Part shown: positions 16,008 through 22,789 of the stretch, in pieces
Numbering within the stretch: position 1 is the stretch's first letter
Layout of the letters: each line of letters begins with the position of its first letter
From: Alkaliphilus sp.
Lineage (GTDB): Bacteria; Bacillota; Clostridia; Peptostreptococcales; NVVX01
Length of the DNA: 37,478 nucleotides
NCBI GenBank assembly: GCA_002733545.1
Contig: NVVX01000014.1
Location: forward strand, 22,040-59,517
Direction: 5' to 3'
The notes under the pieces: generated by a model
The model's input: the letters and a program-made list of their open reading frames with translations, nothing else
Told to the model about the DNA's origin: nothing
Databases searched by the model: none
Position numbers and translations under genes: made by a program

Positions 16008-16031
16008 GATGCAGACCCATAGGTCTACATC
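16008..16031 (-). other. Hairpin in the DGR template RNA spacer
   Basis: On the minus strand GATGTAGACC (16022-16031) and GGTCTGCATC (16008-16017) pair over 10 bp with one G-U pair and a TATG loop. It is placed just downstream of the template repeat, where structured RNA is needed for reverse-transcriptase recruitment in Bordetella phage BPP-1. The structure is seen in the sequence; the role is inferred. Confidence 0.6.
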
Positions 16032-16055
16032 TTCTGGCTTTGAAGACAGAGCGGA

Positions 16056-16164
16056 GCGAAACCCGATGTTCGTGTTCACGTTCGAGCGAACGTTGTTCAA
16101 ATTCAACGCGAAAACTCCAGCACTGGACGAATTGTTCCAATTGCCACCACGTAACGGCATATAC
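16056..16164 (-). repeat. DGR template repeat (TR)
   Basis: 109 bp aligned without gaps to VR at a constant offset of 579 bp, with 95 identities. Of 14 differences, 13 fall at adenines of the coding-sense strand (13 of its 25 adenines); the exception is at 16158. In the VR frame TR would encode Asn (AAY) at every variable position. The 3' end (19 bp at 16056-16074) is identical to VR. It is then broken by one T/G difference (16055 versus 16634), as expected for IMH* versus IMH. Confidence 0.95.
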
Positions 16165-16180
16165 GGTCTACCACCTGTGC

Positions 16181-16549
16181 TTAATTGCTCTTTTTTATCC
16201 ATCCCCCTAGTATTCTGCCAAGTTCTGCTATTTTCTCAGATATGTTTTTGTACTTGTTGAATGAAAGAAAAGGGCTTCCGTTCGCCTTGCTAGTCAACTC
16301 GCTAGCAAGGCGGAACATTGTTTTTAGATACTGTAATTCAATGTCTATATCTCTTAAAGTTGTCTTTTTGTGATACTTTTTACTAGCCGCAATGAGCATT
16401 TTAAGAATGTTATGCATGCTATTTTTTATATCCGCTGCCATGGTATGCTTTTCGGATTTTGGAAACTCACCTAAGCAAATGTAAACATACCTAATTAAGT
16501 CGTACATCTTTTGTGTTATGATCATTGACTCGTGTTTTTCTTCTGTCAT
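16181..16549 (-). CDS. avd: DGR accessory variability determinant (Avd)
   Basis: 122 residues, all predicted helical, basic, with the family pattern YDLIRYVYICLGEFPKSEKH near the N-terminus and AASKKYHKKTTLRDIDIELQ in the middle. Avd proteins form a pentameric four-helix bundle that binds the RT and template RNA and are required for mutagenic homing. The start follows GAGGTGAGAA. The gene lies between the variable gene and TR, the standard position. Confidence 0.85.
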   Translation of the reverse strand: MTEEKHESMIITQKMYDLIRYVYICLGEFPKSEKHTMAADIKNSMHNILKMLIAASKKYHKKTTLRDIDIELQYLKTMFRLASELTSKANGSPFLSFNKYKNISEKIAELGRILGGWIKKSN

Positions 16550-16613
16550 TTCTCACCTCGCGCTTGTCCTCGCTATCGCTCAGACATCAGATTTCATGTT
16601 TTCAGATACCATA

Positions 16614-17681
16614 TTACAGAACAACAAAAGCGGCGCGAAACCCGATGTTCGTGAGCACGTTCGAGCGAACGTAGTACAAAAGCAACGCGAAAACCCCAGC
16701 ACTGGACGAACTGCCCCAACTGCCACCACGCAACGGAAAATACTCCGTATTTGCTACTGTCGCGAACCAGAATCCATCATGTCCGAATTCCGCAACGCCT
16801 GTGACGTCCATGCTCGCTTGTATTCCTTCTTTTGTGATAGCTGCCAGTGTTTTTAATGCCGTTATTTTTTGTCCACTTGTGCCTGAAACGATTACCCCGC
16901 TCGGAACGCCGCCTTTCGTAATTTCACTGTTTCGCAACGTTATTCCCGCTACCCATTCCCAGACATTACCGTTAAGATCGTATACCCCTGTTGTTTTGCC
17001 GTTGTGTGTAGTCAGATTGACTCCAGCGCCCCAGCCTGTTTTTGTTCCTGTGCCAATTAGCGCGCGACCAGCTTGCGTAGGGTCAGCTGTAAACACTACT
17101 GAAGTGTCGTCCACATCTTTTAAGCTGCTGTTATTCCCGTATGGTTGCCAACGATTAGCCCCAAACACAGCAGGACCAATTAGCATGGAATATACCGCAA
17201 GCGATACAGCTTGCTCGTTTGTCATCATTTGTACATTCGAAGCTATGCACGCAGCAACAGAAGCATCCCAATCGACAGAGATCCAAGGTATAACCCCTTG
17301 CCTGCTCGTAGCAAGTGTTCCAACCCCTGCAGCACTGTTACTTGCATCGTTTCTGCTTGCTTGATATTTTCCAGCGTAGAAACCTAAGAACAAGACTTCT
17401 ACATAATCAGCATTTACTATCCCTGTCGCAGGCTCTACACTCACGAAAAAGCCAATTGGTCGACTCGGATGCGAGCACGCAGTCGGATTTATTAGCATAT
17501 ATGCACGAAAACTAGGCTGCCAAACGTAGATACTATTGTCAACTATGAAATCGTGATTCTCGTGTGCGTTTCCAGTGTCTAGCGCGTGCAATTTTTGCGT
17601 TTGAGAGACAAAAACACCGTCACTGTTTTGTGTGAAAGCGCTTGTAGGACTTCCGGCTCCTGTTCTTCTTATCAATATCAC
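16614..17681 (-). CDS. DGR target: variable C-type-lectin/FGE-fold tail protein
   Basis: 355 residues, probably a phage tail-tip or receptor-binding protein. Residues 235-243 read DLNGNVWEWV, the hallmark of the formylglycine-generating-enzyme-like C-type lectin fold that DGRs commonly diversify. The last 40 residues, starting FPLRGGSWGSSSSAGVFAL, are the variable repeat and end GFRAAFVVL. Variable residues are S, G, S, L, Y, Y and L where TR encodes Asn. The N-terminal half has no recognised domain and may attach the protein to the virion. It starts at GTG in a GTGA overlap with the preceding gene. Confidence 0.9.
   Translation of the reverse strand: MILIRRTGAGSPTSAFTQNSDGVFVSQTQKLHALDTGNAHENHDFIVDNSIYVWQPSFRAYMLINPTACSHPSRPIGFFVSVEPATGIVNADYVEVLFLGFYAGKYQASRNDASNSAAGVGTLATSRQGVIPWISVDWDASVAACIASNVQMMTNEQAVSLAVYSMLIGPAVFGANRWQPYGNNSSLKDVDDTSVVFTADPTQAGRALIGTGTKTGWGAGVNLTTHNGKTTGVYDLNGNVWEWVAGITLRNSEITKGGVPSGVIVSGTSGQKITALKTLAAITKEGIQASMDVTGVAEFGHDGFWFATVANTEYFPLRGGSWGSSSSAGVFALLLYYVRSNVLTNIGFRAAFVVL
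16635..16743 (-). repeat. DGR variable repeat (VR)
   Basis: The 3' end of the variable gene, ending about 20 bp before its stop codon. Substitutions relative to TR cluster in seven AAY codons (AAT to AGT, AAC to GGC, AAT to AGT, AAT to CTT, AAC to TAC, AAC to TAC, AAC to CTC) plus two silent ones. This is the state recorded in this genome and shows that mutagenic homing has occurred. Similarity stops sharply upstream of 16743. Confidence 0.95.
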
Positions 17682-18016
17682 GCCATCACCGCCTTCAGTG
17701 TCGTTATTTCAGTTCCTGTCAAGTCTGTTTCTGTTCCATCCAAAGCAAAACTTAAGCACCAGTAGTTAGTGCTTGTACTTTGAAACACAGTCGCAGACTC
17801 TTCGTCTGACGTCAAGCCTAAAAAATACCCATTCGGCGTAATCATGACCATATAGTCGCCTTCCGATCTAATCGATAAATCAAAAAAAGTTTCTGCCAAA
17901 CTGACCGTTTCTCCATTTATGATTGCGACCCCAGCCGGCATTGTCACATTCATCCCCGCCACAGATGGTGTTATATCATAACTTATATTCTCATATACTC
18001 CTGTGATTGTTTTCAT
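17678..18016 (-). CDS. Tail fibre-region protein of unknown function
   Basis: 112 residues, not recognised as a named family. The start MKTITGVYENISYDITPS and the segment VTMPAGVAIINGETVSLAET suggest a beta-rich virion protein resembling the short fibre-base proteins often found beside receptor-binding genes. It ends in a GTGA overlap with the DGR target gene, so the two are translationally coupled and may act together, for example with this one as the attachment subunit. That role is inference from position. Confidence 0.6.
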   Translation of the reverse strand: MKTITGVYENISYDITPSVAGMNVTMPAGVAIINGETVSLAETFFDLSIRSEGDYMVMITPNGYFLGLTSDEESATVFQSTSTNYWCLSFALDGTETDLTGTEITTLKAVMA

Positions 18017-18031
18017 AATTTCACTTCCTCT

Positions 18032-18586
18032 CTAAAATGTTAAAACAAGCGAGGCAACTTGCAAGTTACCTGTGTGTGTGTCTAGCATGTCATCACCTAT
18101 TCTAGTCAATTTTATGGTAATGGGGTCCCCTGCAATATATGCAGTGTTTGGGATTGTATTCGCAAGTGTCATTATGTGATATCCAGCCCCTACCCCTGGC
18201 GTAACTGTATGTATCGCATCTACGAAAGTTGTACCCTTTATGCTGTATGAAAAATTAATTCTTATGTCACCAGCGTCTGCCTGCCCGACAAAATATCCGA
18301 GATTAATGCTGATATCTCCAGACTCGCCCACAAAACTGCAGATTGCTGTTTGCAAAAAATCTGCTGCAAATTCAATTGTTGGTATTTCTCCAGTTAGTCC
18401 TTGTGTTGGCTCTGCCAGAGGGTCCGCTAACATCACATTAATTTCTACACTTCCAATCGCCTGCGCCGCAACAATACCTTCTTCGATGTTATTCATGATA
18501 GAAGCATTTATGGGCGTTCCGACCTGAATGATGTTTCCTTGTTGATCCTTTATTTGATCGATATGAGTGTTTCTTATATACGCCAC
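18032..18586 (-). CDS. Tail fibre-region protein of unknown function
   Basis: 184 residues. The N-terminus reads MAYIRNTHIDQIKDQQGNII followed by GTPINASIMNNIEEGI, a pattern common at the N-terminus of phage fibre and baseplate-upper proteins in Firmicutes. The rest is predicted beta-rich (for example FSYSIKGTTFVDAIHTVTPG). It lies 1 bp from the preceding gene and 15 bp from the next in the tail fibre segment. Probably a structural tail component; no enzymatic motif seen. Confidence 0.6.
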   Translation of the reverse strand: MAYIRNTHIDQIKDQQGNIIQVGTPINASIMNNIEEGIVAAQAIGSVEINVMLADPLAEPTQGLTGEIPTIEFAADFLQTAICSFVGESGDISINLGYFVGQADAGDIRINFSYSIKGTTFVDAIHTVTPGVGAGYHIMTLANTIPNTAYIAGDPITIKLTRIGDDMLDTHTGNLQVASLVLTF

Positions 18587-18587
18587 T

Positions 18588-18884
18588 CTACACCACCTCC
18601 TGTATATTTATGTCGAATGCAAACATTATTCCTTGCATGTCTGTCTTTGTAGTTATATCTTGTTTTTCTAAAAAGATTCTCCCCATGTTGTCTAGAAGAA
18701 TGATTTTTGTTATTGTTCCTGTTACTAGATCGTCGAAATAAACAAGTATTCTTATTTTGTTTCCTGTTATTTCAACTTTGTGTATGGCGACCGTCCTAGG
18801 AGCGCCCTCAAATGTCATTTCTGCATGTGTTAAAAAGAGCTCAATACTCTTTGCAATAGCTTCTTTCCCTTGTGTTGTTATCAC
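18588..18884 (-). CDS. Small tail-region protein of unknown function
   Basis: The preferred start is GTG at 18882-18884 (then ITTQGKEAIAKSIELF, 98 residues), because it follows AGGAGAGGTGAT and overlaps the stop of the tail-protein-I-like gene as GTGA. The open frame back to 18917 would put a 37-bp overlap over the upstream gene. The protein is mostly beta strands (EITGNKIRILVYFDDLVTG), with no family recognised. Its position between the baseplate and fibre genes suggests a virion component. Confidence 0.6.
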   Translation of the reverse strand: MITTQGKEAIAKSIELFLTHAEMTFEGAPRTVAIHKVEITGNKIRILVYFDDLVTGTITKIILLDNMGRIFLEKQDITTKTDMQGIMFAFDINIQEVV

Positions 18885-19582
18885 AATATCACCTCTCCTA
18901 CCATAAATGTCCCGCATACTCTAAAGTTTTTTGTTGCTATAATGTTAGATGTCTCAAATATGCTTGTGTATGAATGCCCTTTTATTTTATTCATTAACTC
19001 ATTTGATAAGAATGTACCGCATATTGGAAAATTGTATATGCCTGTATTATAAGACGTTTGTAGTCGCAATGTTGAATTGTAAAAATAGCCGTAATTTGGT
19101 AGAGCACTCGCTGGTTTTGTTCTTCTAATTTCTTTCTGCAAAGCCAAAAGGTTGTCTAGTGTGTTTAATTCGCCCTTGTCTACAAATACAATGAACTCCG
19201 CCCATCTCAGCAAATCTGTTTTATAGAGCGATTCAATGTATGCGTTTTCATGCCCTATACCTTTAAGCGCAATTAGCATCCCTTCGCTAGTCCCAGCTTT
19301 TCCTGCAATCACTTTTTTCAGCATAAGTCTATTTCTGAAAAGTTCCTCGCTTTCGTCATGCAGGCGTTGCATGCTTCTGTCTGCGCCATGTTGATTGAGC
19401 ATTTCCATAGAAGCACTCACAGCCATGGATTCTTCCCTAGCTTTGAAAATATCTTCTTTCGTCTTTTCGGCTATCCCCCCGAGAACTCTAAAAAATATTT
19501 GCAATTGATTCTTGTGGTTTACGACCTTTTTTAGTGGATTGTGGAGCAAGTAATACATGTATTCACAAAATTTATCAAACAT
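18881..19582 (-). CDS. Tail protein I-like (Mu gp48/DUF2313-type)
   Basis: 233 residues directly after baseplate J, the position of Mu gp48/tail protein I. The N-terminus is helical (NPLKKVVNHKNQLQIFFRVLGG), followed by HDESEELFRNRLMLKKVIAGKAGTSEGML, similar to the DUF2313/YmfQ pattern. Members connect the baseplate wedge to the fibres. The C-terminal third has two related segments (FPICGTFLSNELMNKIKG and FRVCGTFMVGEVIL), a short internal repeat. Assignment rests mainly on synteny. Confidence 0.65.
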   Translation of the reverse strand: MFDKFCEYMYYLLHNPLKKVVNHKNQLQIFFRVLGGIAEKTKEDIFKAREESMAVSASMEMLNQHGADRSMQRLHDESEELFRNRLMLKKVIAGKAGTSEGMLIALKGIGHENAYIESLYKTDLLRWAEFIVFVDKGELNTLDNLLALQKEIRRTKPASALPNYGYFYNSTLRLQTSYNTGIYNFPICGTFLSNELMNKIKGHSYTSIFETSNIIATKNFRVCGTFMVGEVIL

Positions 19583-19584
19583 GC

Positions 19585-20715
19585 CTACACCCTCTCAATA
19601 ATCACAGTTACGCTACCTAGGACAATAACCTTGTCATTTTGCAAAATTACATCGCCCGCAGGAGTTGTTATTTTGACATTTCTTAAAATACTTATCTCTT
19701 TTTTGAGCGCGAATATCAAGTCTGCTATATACAATTCGTTCAACTTTCTCTCTTTGGTCATTTTAAAAGCATCTGCAATTATTGATACCACCTTATTTTC
19801 TATCCCTGTGACATCAGTTAGAATTGGAATATAGATCGATACGCTCACATTCTGCGTTACTGCTTGCGCTGATTTCACGAGCAAGTTGTCGTGTGGCGCT
19901 CTTATTTTTTCAGCTTCCAATTTGACTTCGTCAAGGAGTATCTGTGTAGCTTCTCCAGCTGTGGATGTGATAATTATATCCACTGTTCCCTGCCCGCGTG
20001 GATGCATGTCGTCCACCGTAGCGAACAAAACTCCTGGCACTGCTTCGCATACAGTTCTGTACTTACCACTAATCGGATATGCTGCTAGCTCAGCCCATGA
20101 ATTGAGAATTCTTCCCCTGAACATCTCATCACTCTCAACATCACTTCCTTCTCGTGTAACCCACCCTCCCTCGTTTACAATCTCGTCTATCCCCTCAATG
20201 TAAACTAAAGACTTCTTTATTTGCCCTGATGGTAGATTGTATTTGATTCCTTCTCTTTCTGCTTCTACCAAAACTTCTGTAGATAAAATATTCTTTGCTA
20301 AAAATACGTCTTCCGTAGAAACAAACCTGAACTCTTCTCCATTTATATCCTTTTCTGTCTTAAAAACATTTCCTTTTGCAATTTTCAAGTTTGTGGTCGC
20401 TACAGTTCTTTTTAATGTCAAATTCCCCATAGTTTTTGTAGCTTCTTTCCTTTTCTTTGAATAGTCCGCGCCTTTGAAATCAAGCCAAATCCCATCAGCA
20501 GATGAGACGAACATATTTGATAACACCGTCCTGAGAAGTTTCACAAGTTCGATTCTAATCTGAATGAATATCATGATAATTGTGAAAAAGATTCCACCAC
20601 TATTGAAATTGTTTATGCTGAACCCTTCTGCTTCGAGTTCGCTAATTATCTCATCTTTTAGTCCATCTCGATCTGGTATAGGAATAACTCCATCTAAGAC
20701 TTTCTCACTCATCAT
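19585..20715 (-). CDS. Baseplate J-like protein (Mu gp47)
   Basis: 376 residues, the wedge protein equivalent to P2 gpJ and T4 gp6. Diagnostic segments are SNMFVSSADGIWLDFKGADYSKKRKEAT near residue 70, FRFVSTEDVFLAKN, the conserved REGSDVESDEMFRGRILNSW and then GTVDIIITS. It overlaps the gp25-like gene by 4 bp and lies 2 bp from the next gene, the usual W-J-I order of contractile-tailed phages. Confidence 0.85.
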   Translation of the reverse strand: MMSEKVLDGVIPIPDRDGLKDEIISELEAEGFSINNFNSGGIFFTIIMIFIQIRIELVKLLRTVLSNMFVSSADGIWLDFKGADYSKKRKEATKTMGNLTLKRTVATTNLKIAKGNVFKTEKDINGEEFRFVSTEDVFLAKNILSTEVLVEAEREGIKYNLPSGQIKKSLVYIEGIDEIVNEGGWVTREGSDVESDEMFRGRILNSWAELAAYPISGKYRTVCEAVPGVLFATVDDMHPRGQGTVDIIITSTAGEATQILLDEVKLEAEKIRAPHDNLLVKSAQAVTQNVSVSIYIPILTDVTGIENKVVSIIADAFKMTKERKLNELYIADLIFALKKEISILRNVKITTPAGDVILQNDKVIVLGSVTVIIERV

Positions 20716-21125
20716 CTCACGATCACCACCTCTACATTGAGTCTGTCAAGAACTATATTAAGTTCTTGTTCTTTTTCATAGCCATCACATTTGAACTTTA
20801 CTCGTATTAAAAACCTATCTTCCTCATTTGACATAGTAACCTTTATTGATTCCGCATCAACTTCTAGTCGCTTGCCAAGCTTTTCAACTATCCTTTGCTT
20901 CAATTCAATTCTTACTAGATTATCATCTTCAGCCTGAACAAAATCCAAAAGAGACCAGCCATACTCTTCATCATAAAACACTTCTTTTTCTTGTGTCAAA
21001 GCTTCATGCCTAATGTCTTGTTGTAAACACTCAAAACCTGTAACTAAAGCCGCATCGCCGTTAGCCGCTTTAGCAATCTGCATCTCACTATCTATTCTTA
21101 CATCCGTGTTATAAAATCCTACCAT
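20712..21125 (-). CDS. Baseplate wedge protein, gp25/Mu gp46-like
   Basis: 137 residues located immediately before baseplate J, where Mu encodes gp46 and T4-like systems encode gp25. It contains ALVTGFECLQQDIRHEALTQ and EEYGWSLLDFVQAEDDN, matching the DUF2634/gp25-like pattern, followed by an alternating beta segment RFLIRVKFKCDGYEKEQELNI. It probably initiates sheath assembly at the baseplate. The identification is from position and general pattern. Confidence 0.7.
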   Translation of the reverse strand: MVGFYNTDVRIDSEMQIAKAANGDAALVTGFECLQQDIRHEALTQEKEVFYDEEYGWSLLDFVQAEDDNLVRIELKQRIVEKLGKRLEVDAESIKVTMSNEEDRFLIRVKFKCDGYEKEQELNIVLDRLNVEVVIVR

Positions 21126-21403
21126 TAGGTCACCTTCTCAATAATATATGCACGGCTGAGCTTCCCATAAAGCAAGCCAATTACAACAATGTCCCCAAGT
21201 GCAAAAATGCTATTGCTTCTCACATTAGAAATCCTTGGAAATCTTACATCAGCCACTTTACTTTCGTCAAGAATTTGCAAATCGTGCTCGTTTCCCGAAA
21301 TCCTCGTTACCCTCGCATAAAGCAAGCTCGGAACTCTTAAGTGCGCATACTCTCTTCCTAGCAAGCTTTTAAATTTAGCGTCTATCATTGTCTCTATCAT
21401 CAC
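21125..21403 (-). CDS. Short baseplate/spike OB-fold protein (Mu gp45 position)
   Basis: 92 residues, beta-rich: LYARVTRISGNEHDLQILDE, DVRFPRISNVRSNSIFALGDIVVIGLLYGKL. This is the pattern of an OB-fold as found in gpV/gp45-type spike and hub-plug proteins. It is much shorter than a full gpV, lacking the triple-helix spike, so it may be only the OB part. It overlaps the hub gene by 4 bp and the gp25-like gene by 1 bp. Confidence 0.55.
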   Translation of the reverse strand: MMIETMIDAKFKSLLGREYAHLRVPSLLYARVTRISGNEHDLQILDESKVADVRFPRISNVRSNSIFALGDIVVIGLLYGKLSRAYIIEKVT

Positions 21404-22173
21404 ACGTCACCCTTGAAATATATTTTACTTCTTGCAAAGCCATTTCCTGTAGTTGAAAATATCACTTTAGTTACTTCAAATTCTCCTGTTGTTTTCGGAT
21501 GCACTACCCTTATTTCTTGAGAGTGCCTTACAAGTGGAGCTGCTACCGTCTGAAGCTCCCAAAGCCCATTTTCAAAGTTTAAGTCTATAATATTAACTGC
21601 ATACTCAAACTCATAATTTGTGCTTTGATTTGGCTTGTCTCCCCAGTAAAAAGTCTTGTCTGCGAAGAAGAAAGCCTCCTGTATCCCCCATAGATTGTGT
21701 ATCTCTTCAATCACATCAATCGCACTCATTCTGAATACAGGAACTACTTTCTTTATCTGATGCGTTTTGTTTGTCAATTTAAAACTCTGAATATCTGCTT
21801 CTCTTAAGACGTGCTCAATCATCTCGCGAGGCGCAACGTCAATGAAGGTGTTTGTGATGATTGTCTTTTCAAGCTTGAGCATGTCGTCTTTTAAAATGAT
21901 TTCGTTCTGTTGAGAACCTCCCAAAGTATTTATAGACTCTTTTGCGTACCCCTTAAAAACATCCTCAAATGCCCCATTGTACCCCAACTTAACAATTGCC
22001 TCGTCTAGCTTATTAATTATGACCTCCTCACCAAGCTGTTCTGTAAAGATTATCTTCGCCCAGTCAAAATACGAAGATGCAGCTGAGTGAACTTCTACTT
22101 CTACTCCTTGTGAAAAAGAGTAAGAACCTATCTCTACTTTTAATTCAGGATAGAAAAAATCATTAGTATTCAC
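21400..22173 (-). CDS. Baseplate hub protein (gpD/Mu gp44-like)
   Basis: 257 residues. The N-terminus (YPELKVEIGSYSF, then VEVEVHSAASSYFDWAKIIF) matches the first domain of late-control D/gp27-like hub proteins. APREMIEHVLREADIQSFKL followed by VFRMSAIDVIEEIHNLWGI is the conserved central part. It is shorter than Mu gp44 but in the same place, between the tape-measure side and the OB-fold protein. It probably forms the trimeric hub at the tail tip. Confidence 0.7.
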   Translation of the reverse strand: MNTNDFFYPELKVEIGSYSFSQGVEVEVHSAASSYFDWAKIIFTEQLGEEVIINKLDEAIVKLGYNGAFEDVFKGYAKESINTLGGSQQNEIILKDDMLKLEKTIITNTFIDVAPREMIEHVLREADIQSFKLTNKTHQIKKVVPVFRMSAIDVIEEIHNLWGIQEAFFFADKTFYWGDKPNQSTNYEFEYAVNIIDLNFENGLWELQTVAAPLVRHSQEIRVVHPKTTGEFEVTKVIFSTTGNGFARSKIYFKGDV

Positions 22174-22184
22174 AACTACACCTC

Positions 22185-22775
22185 CTAAAATGGGACTATC
22201 CCTAATCTTGATTTAAAGTCAATTGTGCTTGCAGTGTCAATGGCAGGAGACTTCGCAGTCTTAGATGATCTGCCTTCTAAATACTCTCTAAACTCGTCAC
22301 TTAGAGCAATTTCTGTTTTAGTAATGACTTTCTTAACTTCTTTCTCAACTGGAGCGCTCTTTACTGCTGTTATCTTTATAGGTATGTACTCCCAAAATTC
22401 GAGTGTTGCTGAAATTTCAGACTTTCCACTTTTTTCCTTCGTGTTTAAATCTTTTAATATTACTCTTGTGACTCCCCTTGCGCTTGTATGTTCGTTTATT
22501 ATCTCATGTACAATAGGTTTCTTTTGCCCCGCTTTTTTGAATAGCGCTTGTATTGTCGCAAGCTTCTCTAACGCTGTTTTCCCACTGTCATCCAAGAGCC
22601 TAAGTTCAAGATACATCTTCGCATCACTATACCCTGTTGCTTGCTTTGGCTTTGTTTTCTTGCCTTTTATATCAATTTCTTCTACTCTAGCACTGCCTTT
22701 GATTTCAAAGCTCTTATATATACCAGGAAGGATAACACCTCCTACTTTAACGGTACTCTCATCAATAATTAGCAT
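22185..22775 (-). CDS. Baseplate/hub adaptor protein between tape measure and hub
   Basis: 196 residues at the position of Mu gp43 (N) or Bacillus XkdP. The first 140 residues are predicted beta-rich (ILPGIYKSFEIKGSARVEEI, SEISATLEFWEYIPI). The tail, rich in Lys, Ser and Ala, is probably flexible. No LysM repeat is visible. Unlike Mu N it is short. It likely joins the tail tube to the hub. The family is not recognised with certainty. Confidence 0.55.
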   Translation of the reverse strand: MLIIDESTVKVGGVILPGIYKSFEIKGSARVEEIDIKGKKTKPKQATGYSDAKMYLELRLLDDSGKTALEKLATIQALFKKAGQKKPIVHEIINEHTSARGVTRVILKDLNTKEKSGKSEISATLEFWEYIPIKITAVKSAPVEKEVKKVITKTEIALSDEFREYLEGRSSKTAKSPAIDTASTIDFKSRLGIVPF

Positions 22776-22789
22776 GTTACCCCACCTTT

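Larger units (their letters stand above)
15886..16180 (-). ncRNA. DGR template RNA (TR plus 3' spacer)
   Basis: The stretch between avd and the reverse transcriptase gene contains the template repeat followed by a roughly 170-nt spacer. In characterised DGRs the RNA spanning TR and the segment up to the RT gene primes and templates cDNA synthesis. Here a 10-bp stem with a 4-base loop lies 25 nt after the TR (16008-16031). Open frames across this stretch exist only because TR mirrors coding VR. RNA boundaries are inferred. Confidence 0.65.

Noticed and set aside
15969-16202. Open frame across the TR region with an ATG at 16202
   Set aside because: It is open because TR mirrors the coding VR. 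It lacks its own context, overlaps avd, and the segment is best explained as template RNA.
16550-16613. Cruciform/hairpin just after VR, as found in some DGRs
   Set aside because: No stem longer than a few base pairs with a short loop could be found between the variable gene stop and avd.
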